Part shown: piece by piece, positions 23,388-30,107 of the stretch
Numbering within the stretch: the stretch's first letter is position 1
How the letters are laid out: each line of letters opens with the position of its first letter
Virus record (IMG/VR): IMGVR_UViG_3300049846_001447
Span: 1-32,411 of that record
Direction: 5' to 3' (one strand)
DNA: 32,411 nucleotides
Source of the DNA: a virus
The notes under the pieces: generated by a model
The model's input: only the letters and a program-made list of their open reading frames with translations
Told to the model about the DNA's origin: nothing
Database searches by the model: none
Made by a program: the position numbers and the translations under genes

Positions 23388-25342
23388 ATAAACTTAAAAA
23401 TTTTCCTTCAGTGATTTGTATAACCCTCGAACAAGACATTCAAAGACAAGATTTAATTATTTCACGTTTTAACCAATATGAAATTAAACCTTATCTATTC
23501 AAATCAAAAAAATATACACAATCGAATGATATTATAACTGGGAAATATGAGCACCAAGTTAATGGACCTACAAAGGGATGCATTGTTTCACATTTAAAAG
23601 CACTTAAAGAGTGGTATGAAACCACTAATGAGAGTTATCTATTTGTCTGTGAAGATGATTTAAGTTTAGATACAGTTTCTTATTGGAATTTTACTTGGAA
23701 TGATTTTATTGATTCACTTACGAATGATTGGGACATTGTTCAACTTCAAATGGTTCGTGATGAATTTACAAAAACAAACTTCCATGTTCGTGAATGGAAT
23801 AGTTGGGGAGCGACTGCTTATATTATTAAAAGGCATTATGCAAAGAAAATCATCGATACTTACATAAAAAATGACACGTATCATCTTGAAATTCCTAATA
23901 GTGATGTAATGCCAATCAACGAAAACATTCTATATACAGTTCTTGGGAAGGCATACTCTGTTCCTCTTTTTATTGAAGACATAGGAGTTTCATCAACTCA
24001 CACAGAGGATAAGGAACTTAAAGGGGGACAAAAACCAAATCACGTTTATTCTTCAAACTTTATTTTGCAATGGTGGAAAGAAAATCAAGCAGACATTAAA
24101 ACAATTATGAATATTTCAACTGATCCTTTGGTTGCTTATGCATATGATACTGAAAATGCAATCAGAAACTTTGAACTTGCACGTTGGTATCACAAAAGGA
24201 AACAAACTGCATCAGCAATTACTTATTACTTAAGAGCAGCAGATCGTACAGAAGATTCGCTACTTGCTTATGAATGTCTGCTTCATATGGCTTCTTGTTT
24301 TCACGATCAAAAGAACAGAAATTATACAGTCAAAGGATTATATCAACACGCAATCAATCTACTTCCAAAGAGACCTGAAGCATATTTCCTCCTTTCAAGA
24401 CACGAAGAATGGAATAAAATGTACTCAGACTCTTACACTATTGCAACTCTAGGTCTTAATGTATGTGATTTTGATTTAGAACCACTAACAACATTCACAG
24501 ATTATCCTGGTAAATATGGTCTTATCTTTGAGAAGGCAGTGTGCTCCTATTGGTGGGGTAAGTCTCAGGAATGTCGTGACTTATTTCAAGATCTAAAGAA
24601 TAATTATGAGTTAGATAAAACTCATTATGATTTGGTAGCAATGAATCTTCAGAATCTTGGTTGCTGGATTCCAAAGAGTATTAAATATGAGAAATCAAAA
24701 TATGAGGAGTTTAAGTATAAGTTTCCTGGTTTAGAAAACATTGAGAAAAGTAATGGACAAGCATTGCAAGATATGTTTATCTTATCGATTCTCAACGGAA
24801 AGAGGAATGGAACTTATCTAGAGATTGGAGCACAGGAACCAATCTTCCAGAACAATAGTGCTATTTTAGAAAAAGACTTTGGTTGGAAAGGAGTTTCCAT
24901 AGAAATTCTTGAGAATCTCTGCAAGATGTTTGCTGAACAAAGGTCCAATCCCATTATTTGTAAAGATGCGACAACGATTGATTATGAGAAACTATTGAAT
25001 GAACATTATACAACGAAAGAGATTGATTACCTACAATTGGATTGTGAGCCTTCTAAAACTACATTTGAAATTCTATTAAGTATTCCCTTTGAACAATACA
25101 AGTTTGCTGTGATTACTTACGAGCACGATCATTATGTGGATATGACTGGAACTTATCGTACAAAATCCAGAAACTACTTAAAGTCTTGTGGATATGAATT
25201 GGTAGTAGCAAATGTATCACAAAATGATAAAACACCATTTGAAGATTGGTGGGTACATCCAGATCTTGTAGATTCAAAAACAATCAAAAAATTCAAAAGT
25301 ATTAAAGAAGTGACTGATGTAAGAGACTATTTTTACCAATAG
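23384..25342 (+). CDS. Three-domain fusion: GT25-like glycosyltransferase, TPR-like helices, FkbM-like methyltransferase
   Basis: Residues about 1-225 resemble family 25 glycosyltransferases (LPS or collagen galactosyltransferase type): the start FPSVICITLEQDIQRQDLII, GCIVSHLKALKEWYE, and the nucleotide-sugar/metal motif E90-D91-D92 in CEDDLSLD. Residues about 255-425 are helical pairs like tetratricopeptide repeats (NFELARWYHKRKQTASAITY, then YQHAINLLPKRPEAYFLLS). Residues about 447-640 resemble an FkbM-family SAM-dependent methyltransferase: AlqDMFILSI-type start, TYLEIGAQEP (from T477), GWKGVSIEI, then DYLQLDCEPS. A coupled beta-propeller gene precedes it by 4-nt overlap. Together they could build and methylate a glycan on fibres or host polysaccharide. 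Domain calls are from motif memory; the acceptor is unknown. Confidence 0.82.
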   Translation: MNKLKNFPSVICITLEQDIQRQDLIISRFNQYEIKPYLFKSKKYTQSNDIITGKYEHQVNGPTKGCIVSHLKALKEWYETTNESYLFVCEDDLSLDTVSYWNFTWNDFIDSLTNDWDIVQLQMVRDEFTKTNFHVREWNSWGATAYIIKRHYAKKIIDTYIKNDTYHLEIPNSDVMPINENILYTVLGKAYSVPLFIEDIGVSSTHTEDKELKGGQKPNHVYSSNFILQWWKENQADIKTIMNISTDPLVAYAYDTENAIRNFELARWYHKRKQTASAITYYLRAADRTEDSLLAYECLLHMASCFHDQKNRNYTVKGLYQHAINLLPKRPEAYFLLSRHEEWNKMYSDSYTIATLGLNVCDFDLEPLTTFTDYPGKYGLIFEKAVCSYWWGKSQECRDLFQDLKNNYELDKTHYDLVAMNLQNLGCWIPKSIKYEKSKYEEFKYKFPGLENIEKSNGQALQDMFILSILNGKRNGTYLEIGAQEPIFQNNSAILEKDFGWKGVSIEILENLCKMFAEQRSNPIICKDATTIDYEKLLNEHYTTKEIDYLQLDCEPSKTTFEILLSIPFEQYKFAVITYEHDHYVDMTGTYRTKSRNYLKSCGYELVVANVSQNDKTPFEDWWVHPDLVDSKTIKKFKSIKEVTDVRDYFYQ

Positions 25343-25364
25343 ACACTTTAAAAACTGACCACTG

Positions 25365-25392
25365 ACCTCCCAGAACCGACCTGGGAGGTTTT
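25365..25392 (+). terminator. Terminator fused to a promoter-like element
   Basis: ACCTCCCAG (25365-25373) pairs perfectly over 9 bp with CTGGGAGGT (25381-25389) around AACCGAC, and TTTT follows. It ends the glycan-editing operon. Confidence 0.85.
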
Positions 25393-25407
25393 ATAGTAGG
25401 TACATAC
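25389..25407 (+). promoter_or_regulatory. Shared early element, copy 1
   Basis: TTTTATAGTAGGTACATAC is identical to 28258-28276. It contains a TATAGT -10-like hexamer (25392-25397), but no -35 is visible at 17 nt. ATG 25420 follows after 12 nt, exactly as in the second copy. Confidence 0.5.
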
Positions 25408-25419
25408 CGCTCAAGACCG

Positions 25420-25524
25420 ATGAGGTACTCCAATCTAGACCGACTGATTTTTGTTGGTTCATTTCTATGGTTTATTCACTGGATTACAAAAGTTTCTGAG
25501 GCAGTTCTGAAGGCACTATTCTGA
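25420..25524 (+). CDS. Very small hydrophobic protein, 34 aa
   Basis: The frame starts MRYSNLDRLIFVGSFLWF and has one likely membrane-facing helix (about residues 9-23), with a basic, polar C-terminus. The stop TGA (25522-25524) shares one base with the ATG of the metallopeptidase gene, so the two are translationally coupled. The start lies at the same distance from the shared early element as the gene at 28289. It is short, so it could be a leader that couples translation rather than a functional protein. Unknown function. Confidence 0.55.
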   Translation: MRYSNLDRLIFVGSFLWFIHWITKVSEAVLKALF

Positions 25525-25949
25525 TGCTTACATTATACACCAGTGGTTACAAGTATAGCAAGCGTCGTTGTGAGGATGTTGTATCTTGGTTCGTTAAGAA
25601 ACATCTTCCAAAACACAAGATTGAAATCGTTGTCAATCACCGTGGAATGTTACGCGATGGAGTTTATGGTTGGGTAGGAGTGACTGATTGTGATTATCGT
25701 CCAAGATCCTTTGAGATTGAGATGCATAATCGTCTGGATATTGATCACTACACCAGAACCCTCCTGCACGAACTCTGGCACGTTTATCAGCACGTTACGG
25801 GTGCTCTTAAGGATAAACACGGAAAGAGGCACTGGAGGGGCATAGACTTCTCTCAGACGGACTATGAGGACCAACCCTGGGAACATCAAGCATTTCAAAT
25901 GGAAGAAGTGCTTTTTGATGAATACCTTGACCACTTGACACACCACTGA
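25524..25949 (+). CDS. HExxH zinc metallopeptidase-like protein, 141 aa
   Basis: The motif H82-E83-L84-W85-H86 (TLLHELWHVYQH) is the zinc-binding and catalytic site of gluzincin-type peptidases, and E120 in PWEHQAFQMEE is a plausible third ligand. It resembles SprT/minimal metallopeptidase families seen in phages. The N-terminal part (residues 1-60) is a mixed alpha/beta domain. There is no signal peptide, so it acts in the cytoplasm, perhaps on host proteins. The start shares a base with the stop of the preceding small gene. A sigma70 promoter for the next operon begins inside its last codons. The metal site is clear; the substrate is unknown. Confidence 0.75.
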   Translation: MLTLYTSGYKYSKRRCEDVVSWFVKKHLPKHKIEIVVNHRGMLRDGVYGWVGVTDCDYRPRSFEIEMHNRLDIDHYTRTLLHELWHVYQHVTGALKDKHGKRHWRGIDFSQTDYEDQPWEHQAFQMEEVLFDEYLDHLTHH

Positions 25950-25963
25950 AAACTCTGTACAAT
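25935..25963 (+). promoter_or_regulatory. Consensus sigma70 promoter overlapping a gene end
   Basis: TTGACA (25935-25940), a 17-nt spacer and TACAAT (25958-25963) form one of the best host-type promoters in the window. It overlaps the stop of the metallopeptidase gene. The ATG at 25962 falls inside its -10 box, so translation must start downstream. Confidence 0.8.
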
Positions 25964-25988
25964 GACCTTTGTGGAGGTTGAAAAGACT

Positions 25989-26207
25989 ATGATTACTATG
26001 AAAGCTTCAAAAACAAAAAAGAAATTTGTAAACATTATTCCAAAGAGTTCTAAAGCAAAGAATCGCTTTGTGAATATTATGCAGTCGCTTCACGCAATGA
26101 AAGTGGAGCAGGAAACTGATACAATGCTCTTTCTTGTTTCTATCAATCGACAATACTGTACTTGGGTTCCTAAAGAAGGTAACGAACATTGGGATGTTGT
26201 GAAATGA
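25989..26207 (+). CDS. Small basic protein of unknown function, 72 aa
   Basis: I start at ATG 25989 (MITMKASKTKKKFVNIIPKS), because the earlier in-frame ATG at 25962 lies inside the -10 box and cannot be in the transcript. GGAGG (25973-25977) precedes it. The N-terminal half is rich in Lys (about pI 10), with a repeated VNII/VNIM pattern; the C-terminal half has a hydrophobic MLFLVSINRQYCTWVPK strand. Its stop overlaps the next ATG by 4 nt. It could bind nucleic acid by charge, but no motif proves it. Confidence 0.7.
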   Translation: MITMKASKTKKKFVNIIPKSSKAKNRFVNIMQSLHAMKVEQETDTMLFLVSINRQYCTWVPKEGNEHWDVVK

Positions 26208-26581
26208 AAAAGCTAATTCTTCTTACTGCAACGTTGCTTTCCTCTCCTGTATTTGCACAGACTGCACCAGTAGTTCCAAAGGCAAAAGTCTATCGTCCTT
26301 TTACATATGAAACCAACTGCATTCTAGAGTACGGTATCCAAACCTATGAAGATGTTTGTAAGGTCATTGAAACACGCGAGACTGGTGGTGCATTGAGAAC
26401 TCGTAACATCTTCTCTAATAAGTTTGGTCTGACTATTAAATCACGCTTCGATAAAGAGAAAGGATTTTTAACTTGGGATTCTCATAATAAATTTGAGTAC
26501 AAGTATGAGTATAAAGTTGGTGGAACAGGTTGGACATATGTAATGCCAGGAGTTATTCTTGAAAATGTGAGTTGGGACTGA
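26204..26581 (+). CDS. Exported small protein with signal peptide, 125 aa
   Basis: The true start is ATG 26204, overlapping the previous stop (ATGA). It begins MKKLILLTATLLSSPVFA, a typical signal peptide with a likely cleavage after A18 (VFA-QTA). The mature protein is about 107 residues with two Cys (in TNCILEYG and DVCKVIE) that could form a disulfide, followed by charged beta-like strands (FEYKYEYKVGGTGW). A periplasmic protein encoded by a cyanophage early operon is plausible for host envelope or superinfection effects, but no family is recognised. The stop shares a base with the next start. Confidence 0.75.
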   Translation: MKKLILLTATLLSSPVFAQTAPVVPKAKVYRPFTYETNCILEYGIQTYEDVCKVIETRETGGALRTRNIFSNKFGLTIKSRFDKEKGFLTWDSHNKFEYKYEYKVGGTGWTYVMPGVILENVSWD

Positions 26582-26754
26582 TGAAAGTTACTGAACATAA
26601 CATTCAGGATACAGACTTGAATTTAGAAGACATTAATTTGTTGATTCGGTTGCTCAAGAAAGAATCAAAAGAGTATAAAGATCGTGCTGTTCTGCTACGA
26701 TATGGAGTTTTGATTGGTAAACTAGTGTGTCTTCGTCACGATCTAATTTCTTAA
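26581..26754 (+). CDS. Small helical protein, 57 aa
   Basis: Start ATG 26581 shares its A with the TGA stop of the exported protein. The product begins MKVTEHNIQDTDLNLEDINL and is mostly helical, with a Leu-rich segment (LLIRLLKKESKEYKDRAVLL). There is no motif, signal peptide or membrane segment. Coupled translation suggests co-regulation with the upstream gene. Unknown function. Confidence 0.65.
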   Translation: MKVTEHNIQDTDLNLEDINLLIRLLKKESKEYKDRAVLLRYGVLIGKLVCLRHDLIS

Positions 26755-26798
26755 AAAAATATAAACTACCTTAAATAGTAGTAGAATAGGAGAAAACT

Positions 26799-26966
26799 AT
26801 GGTTGTTCTACTTGCATCAACCATTATCTCTTGTAATGATGCATTGAATCTCATTCATCGACTCACTAAAGTTGTAGGATTAAGTGAAGTTCAAAGAACT
26901 GAAATTGTAAAAGAAATCCGTAAAGTTGTCTCTTCCTGTCCCGTTAAAGTAGTAAAAAATGACTGA
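26799..26966 (+). CDS. Small conserved cyanophage-type protein, 55 aa
   Basis: A good ribosome binding site, TAGGAG (26787-26792), precedes ATG 26799. The product begins MVVLLASTIISCNDALNLIH, which I recall as a recurring start of small cyanophage proteins (a hydrophobic N-terminus, a Cys, then a helix). It ends KVVKND; the last codons (AAT GAC TGA) share bases with the start of the next gene. The N-terminus could be a short membrane-associated segment rather than a signal peptide. Unknown function. Confidence 0.72.
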   Translation: MVVLLASTIISCNDALNLIHRLTKVVGLSEVQRTEIVKEIRKVVSSCPVKVVKND

Positions 26967-27132
26967 AGAATCTCAAATTGAAAAGTGGAATCGCGGATTG
27001 ACTCTTTTTGAAGAAAGTGTACTCAAACCAGATCCTGAACTTCGTAACTGTGCTCATAATCAAAAGTGCTATAATGAACTGATGGCAGTTCGTGAGCAAG
27101 TCTTACAATATCTTAAGACTTTAAGACAATGA
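26959..27132 (+). CDS. Small hydrophilic protein, 57 aa
   Basis: Start ATG 26959 lies inside the last codons of the previous gene, in the ATGACTGA pattern repeated later in this region. The product begins MTEESQIEKWNRGLTLFEES and is mostly helical, with two Cys about 6 residues apart (NCAHNQKC). Its stop overlaps ATG 27129 of the membrane protein by 4 nt. No motif beyond the Cys pair. Unknown function. Confidence 0.68.
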   Translation: MTEESQIEKWNRGLTLFEESVLKPDPELRNCAHNQKCYNELMAVREQVLQYLKTLRQ

Positions 27133-27368
27133 ACTCATACACCTTTTGGTTGATTATATTTGCTTTTGTTTCTTATTTTATTGCTACAGACCAATCAGTA
27201 GCGAGGGCATTTTATATGCTTACTCAACTTACAAGAGTACAATATGAGAAGACAAAATGGTGGATTCTACATAATCCAGCAAATCCAATTGTAAAGTATT
27301 TGATGTGGAGACGCTCAAATCAACTTGCAAAGGAGTTGATGGAAGAGTTAGAATCAAGAAATAAATAA
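27129..27368 (+). CDS. Small membrane protein, 79 aa
   Basis: The first 20 residues (MNSYTFWLIIFAFVSYFIAT) form one strong transmembrane helix, followed by a basic, amphipathic stretch (RVQYEKTKWWILHNPANPIV) and a charged C-terminal helix. The topology suggests an inner-membrane protein with its long tail inside the cell. It overlaps the upstream stop by 4 nt. Unknown function. Confidence 0.72.
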   Translation: MNSYTFWLIIFAFVSYFIATDQSVARAFYMLTQLTRVQYEKTKWWILHNPANPIVKYLMWRRSNQLAKELMEELESRNK

Positions 27369-27388
27369 TCATTATCTAAATCAGACTT

Positions 27389-27706
27389 ATGTTAAGTACG
27401 CAGTACAGACTGAAGTTAGAAGGGATTTGCAATAAAATTGTAAAGCAAGAAGAAGTATCTCTTTCAGATGTAATTTGGGCAGAAAAACTAGCAAAAGCAA
27501 ATCGTTCTGCTGCAACAATGTTAAGGCAAGCAAGACGCCGTGCAGCAAATCCAGATATGCAAGAAGGAAGTCTGGACGATTTTATGAACGCATTGGATTT
27601 GGGTGATCCCGACCCTTCAAATCATCGTACTGGATTTAATGGTGCTGATGATATTATTGATTTCTTTACTGGAGATAAACCAGACGACTGGAGACAAAGA
27701 GACTAA
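27389..27706 (+). CDS. Conserved cyanophage-type protein, 105 aa
   Basis: The product begins MLSTQYRLKLEGICNKIVKQ. It has a helical, basic middle (RSAATMLRQARRRAANPDMQ) and an acidic, disordered end (GADDIIDFFTGDKPDDWRQR). As I recall, this pattern is widely conserved in T4-like cyanophages without an assigned role. Its stop TAA shares a base with the next ATG (27706). The basic/acidic layout could suit a nucleic acid or protein adaptor, but this is a guess. Confidence 0.78.
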   Translation: MLSTQYRLKLEGICNKIVKQEEVSLSDVIWAEKLAKANRSAATMLRQARRRAANPDMQEGSLDDFMNALDLGDPDPSNHRTGFNGADDIIDFFTGDKPDDWRQRD

Positions 27707-27927
27707 TGAAATATTTACTTTTGCTTCTACCATTGATTACCCTTCCCGCAAGTGCTATTACTTGGAAAGAGTTTTGGGAACCTTTTGAACCAAGAATTTA
27801 TTATAGAGAACCAATCTGTACTGAGGTTGTTTATCGTGAAGAATATGTTCCAGGAAATAGGTGGAATCCTGGATATGTGAGAACTTGGAGAGAACGAGTC
27901 AGAGTTCCTTGTTCAATCTATAATTAA
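27706..27927 (+). CDS. Exported small protein, 73 aa
   Basis: The product begins MKYLLLLLPLITLPASAITW, a signal peptide with probable cleavage after ASA (residue 17). The mature part is short, with two Cys (in EPICTEVV and RVPCSIYN) that could pair, and is rich in Arg, Tyr and Trp (YREEYVPGNRWNPGYVRTWR). It is the second exported small protein in this region, after the one at 26204. The start shares a base with the upstream stop. Function unknown. Confidence 0.75.
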   Translation: MKYLLLLLPLITLPASAITWKEFWEPFEPRIYYREPICTEVVYREEYVPGNRWNPGYVRTWRERVRVPCSIYN

Positions 27928-27966
27928 GTTGTATTAAGCAATCCACACAAACCTCCTAGATAGTGG

Positions 27967-27972
27967 TACAAT
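27967..27972 (+). promoter_or_regulatory. Possible -10 element, TACAAT
   Basis: TACAAT sits in the 109-nt gap before ATG 28037 with AGTAAGG after it, somewhat like the early element at 25389. I see no convincing -35 at 16-18 nt. The rest of this gap holds no gene. Confidence 0.35.
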
Positions 27973-28036
27973 AGTAAGGTCATAAAAATGAACTGAAAAT
28001 TATTTGTTATGATATTCTTTGTGCGTGGAGGTCATT

Positions 28037-28210
28037 ATGCACAATTTAATTTCTTACAATCAACTTGCTGGGTGGAAAAGAGTAGAAAATACGCTAGATG
28101 AGTTTATAGACCAGCACGAAATTATGAATTCCTATTTTGAATGTCTGACTGAATGTGATGAGGATACGCAGAGTTGTAGGAGGATATGTAGAAAACTCTT
28201 GACCACATAA
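28037..28210 (+). CDS. Small Cys-rich protein, 57 aa
   Basis: I start at ATG 28037 because GGAGG (28027-28031) lies 5 nt upstream; the longer TTG-started frame is not supported. The product begins MHNLISYNQLAGWKRVENTL and has three Cys in ECLTECDEDTQSCRRICRKL plus a fourth, in a pattern that could bind a metal or form disulfides. It is followed by a terminator-promoter cassette. Unknown function. Confidence 0.7.
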   Translation: MHNLISYNQLAGWKRVENTLDEFIDQHEIMNSYFECLTECDEDTQSCRRICRKLLTT

Positions 28211-28233
28211 ACCAGTTTAATATCTGTCCATTC

Positions 28234-28261
28234 ACCCTTGACTTTCGCGGTCAAGGGTTTT
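28234..28261 (+). terminator. Terminator containing the -35 of the next promoter
   Basis: ACCCTTGAC (28234-28242) pairs over 9 bp with GTCAAGGGT (28250-28258) around TTTCGCG, followed by TTTT. The TTGAC of the left arm is also part of the -35 box. Confidence 0.85.
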
Positions 28262-28276
28262 ATAGTAGGTACATAC
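28238..28276 (+). promoter_or_regulatory. Sigma70 promoter overlapping a terminator, with shared early element copy 2
   Basis: TTGACT (28238-28243), a 17-nt spacer and TATAGT (28261-28266) form a strong host-type promoter. TTTTATAGTAGGTACATAC (28258-28276) is identical to 25389-25407. ATG 28289 follows after 12 nt. Confidence 0.75.
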
Positions 28277-28288
28277 AGATCCAGACCA

Positions 28289-28738
28289 ATGACCTACAAA
28301 GCACGTCTCAAAGTTTCTTTTGACACCGAATGGACCTCTAATGGATATGGTGCTTTTGATGATGAAACTCTTCCAGAAGAGCACTATACTTTTGAAATTC
28401 CTTGTGAAGACCTCAATGCTATCCAATTGTTCCGTTTCTTTGGCACTATTGCTCGCACGATGGGACACAGTGAGCAAGGTATTATGAAAGGTGCTTGTTC
28501 ACTCGCATTCAATGATATGCGTAGTTTTGAAGATATGAAGAAGGTTGCTGATGAATATGACTTGTTTCTCGCGGAGGAATATAAAAACAAAGTTATTCCT
28601 TTGGAGAATAAAAACTACGAATTAGAAAAACAAGTTCGTGATCTGAAAGCAAAACTTGCGAGGTGTGAGAATCCTGAAGCAGAACAGTATCTTGATGAAG
28701 AAATTGAAGCAATGACTGCTGAAGAGGAAGTAAAATGA
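28289..28738 (+). CDS. Acidic coiled-coil protein, 149 aa
   Basis: I start at ATG 28289 (MTYKARLKVSFDTEWTSNGY); the longer frame from TTG 28238 would start in the terminator and the -35 box. Residues 1-80 look like a small alpha/beta domain (HYTFEIPCEDLNAIQLFRFF). Residues about 105-135 form a coiled coil (NKVIPLENKNYELEKQVRDL), with an acidic tail. The stop overlaps the next ATG by 4 nt. It is the first gene of a long chain of overlapping small genes driven by the promoter at 28238. Function unknown. Confidence 0.75.
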   Translation: MTYKARLKVSFDTEWTSNGYGAFDDETLPEEHYTFEIPCEDLNAIQLFRFFGTIARTMGHSEQGIMKGACSLAFNDMRSFEDMKKVADEYDLFLAEEYKNKVIPLENKNYELEKQVRDLKAKLARCENPEAEQYLDEEIEAMTAEEEVK

Positions 28739-28971
28739 ACCTGATTAACTTTAAGCATCGTGAAGATTTTGGACACGAATGGTATGTTCAGGTTCTCAAT
28801 GTAAAAGGTTGGAGTTTGCTTCAGGCATCTGTGAGTTGGAATGTTTTTCCTGGTTGGCCTTATATTCAAATCAAATCAGGTTCTGGTTCTACTTTGAGTA
28901 TTATGTTCTGGGCATATAAGTTTGGTTTTGATATTGGTATTATTGAACGCACTTGGAGGTGGAATGACTAA
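28735..28971 (+). CDS. Small aromatic-rich protein, 78 aa
   Basis: It overlaps the upstream gene by 4 nt (ATGA). The product begins MNLINFKHREDFGHEWYVQV, is rich in Trp and Phe, and ends RTWRWND; the final N-D codons overlap the start of the next gene. The pattern LLQASVSWNVFPGWPYIQIK is beta-like, perhaps a small barrel. Unknown function. Confidence 0.7.
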   Translation: MNLINFKHREDFGHEWYVQVLNVKGWSLLQASVSWNVFPGWPYIQIKSGSGSTLSIMFWAYKFGFDIGIIERTWRWND

Positions 28972-29185
28972 AAACTATCGTATCAAAAAAGTATCAGACG
29001 GACACTCAACTAGATACTACCCACAACACAAAAGATTTGGATTGTTTTGGTATAATCTATTTGTAGACGAATATAGGGATGGTGATTATGATACATTTGA
29101 AGAAGCACAGTGGCACCTTTGTAACTATTTGAGGAAACCTGTGGTAGAATACCTTGACTTTGATTGTGATTGTGGAGAAAACTGA
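28964..29185 (+). CDS. Small protein, 73 aa
   Basis: I start at ATG 28964 (MTKNYRIKKVSDGHSTRYYP) since GGAGG (28955-28959) lies 4 nt upstream; the longer frame lies wholly inside the previous gene. The start is within an ATGACTAA overlap. The middle (FGLFWYNLFVDEYRDGDYDT) is aromatic, and the end has two Cys (DCDCGEN). It could be a small DNA- or RNA-mimicking acidic fold, but nothing proves this. Unknown function. Confidence 0.7.
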   Translation: MTKNYRIKKVSDGHSTRYYPQHKRFGLFWYNLFVDEYRDGDYDTFEEAQWHLCNYLRKPVVEYLDFDCDCGEN

Positions 29186-29505
29186 TGACTAAATGTATTC
29201 GTGACGGAAAAGTTGCTGTTCTGTATTCTCCTGGATATGGGGCAGGATGGAGCACTTGGAATGGAGACAAGTATCGTGAGTTTCTTCTTCACGATGAGAA
29301 ACTTGTTGACCTTGTAGAATTCAACCAACAAGACAAAATTGAAGAGTATGTGAAATCAGTTTATCCTGGTGAGTATATCTATTGTGGAGGTGCCGACCAA
29401 TTACGAGTAGAATGGGTTTCTCCTGGAACTCAATTCATTATTACGGACTATGATGGGTCTGAAAGTATTCAATACAAAGATGATGATTATTGGAGTGTTG
29501 CCTAA
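29185..29505 (+). CDS. Conserved phage-type small protein, 106 aa
   Basis: The A of ATG 29185 is the last base of the upstream stop. The product begins MTKCIRDGKVAVLYSPGYGA and contains GWSTWNGDKYREFLLHDEKL and then VYPGEYIYCGGADQLRVEWV. I recall this arrangement (a 'VLYSPGYGAGW' strand, then a helix, then 'FIITDYDG') from small proteins shared by many phages. The pattern suggests a compact alpha/beta protein. Its stop shares a base with the next start. Unknown function. Confidence 0.78.
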   Translation: MTKCIRDGKVAVLYSPGYGAGWSTWNGDKYREFLLHDEKLVDLVEFNQQDKIEEYVKSVYPGEYIYCGGADQLRVEWVSPGTQFIITDYDGSESIQYKDDDYWSVA

Positions 29506-29735
29506 TGGATAACAAAGACGCAATTGTTTTTAGTGTATTGGTGATTGGTATCCTGTCTCTCTTTGGAGGTGTTATTGGTATGAATTACTGGGACGCACAA
29601 CAAGTTCGTGTAATGTATCAACAAGCATACGCAAAGAATATGGAATGTAGGATTGCTTATACTCATACAAAAGGTAGTGATTTTGTGAATAAGGTATGTG
29701 GGGAAATTCCAAAGTTTGCTGATTATGATGACTGA
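29505..29735 (+). CDS. Small membrane protein, 76 aa
   Basis: I start at ATG 29505, sharing a base with the upstream TAA stop. The N-terminal part (residues 7-30, IVFSVLVIGILSLFGGVIGM) is one transmembrane helix, and the C-terminal 45 residues carry two Cys (MECRIAYT and NKVCGEI). A single-span protein whose tail may lie in the periplasm. Unknown function. Confidence 0.72.
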   Translation: MDNKDAIVFSVLVIGILSLFGGVIGMNYWDAQQVRVMYQQAYAKNMECRIAYTHTKGSDFVNKVCGEIPKFADYDD

Positions 29736-29943
29736 CCTCAAACTCTGTAAGGATTGTAAGCACTACAAGAAAGATTGGTTTGAGCATCTTACTGGTGGTG
29801 GAGACCGATTTGATATGTGCTACAATCCAGTAGTGAGTGAAAATCTGGTGACTGGAAAAGTTAAAGATCGTTTTTGTGATATGATGAGAATGGAATGGGG
29901 TAAATGTGGTCCAGAAGGTAAGTATTGGGAGGCACGGAAATGA
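29728..29943 (+). CDS. Small Cys-rich, possibly zinc-binding protein, 71 aa
   Basis: The start is ATG 29728 (ATGACTGA pattern over the upstream stop); ATG 29725 directly before it is also possible. The product begins MTDLKLCKDCKHYKKDWFEH, with a C-x2-C pair near the N-terminus and later Cys in FDMCYNP, RFCDMM and GKCGPEG, which could form a zinc ribbon or similar. I recall similar Cys-rich proteins in cyanophages. Binding of metal is inferred. The next gene overlaps its stop by 4 nt. Confidence 0.7.
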   Translation: MTDLKLCKDCKHYKKDWFEHLTGGGDRFDMCYNPVVSENLVTGKVKDRFCDMMRMEWGKCGPEGKYWEARK

Positions 29944-30107
29944 CTAAAATGACTTATGAAGAATGGTGTGAAAAAAATCCAATTGATTGGGATGAGATTG
30001 AAAAAAATGATAATCCAGATATGTTGATTACTAAAACAGGTGTAGAAATGATGCATTATCACCTATACTTGTGGGAATGTAAAAAAGAAGAAGAAACAAA
30101 TGACTGA
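29940..30107 (+). CDS. Small acidic protein, 55 aa
   Basis: ATG 29940 overlaps the upstream stop (ATGA), and GGGAGG lies about 7 nt upstream. The product begins MTKMTYEEWCEKNPIDWDEI, is acidic and ends EEETND. The N-D end again overlaps the next start. No motif. Unknown function. Confidence 0.68.
   Translation: MTKMTYEEWCEKNPIDWDEIEKNDNPDMLITKTGVEMMHYHLYLWECKKEEETND

Noticed and set aside
28238-28288. TTG-started extension of the gene at 28289
   Set aside because: The extension would be encoded by a terminator hairpin and a -35/-10 promoter; ATG 28289 has the same spacing to the shared element as the gene at 25420.
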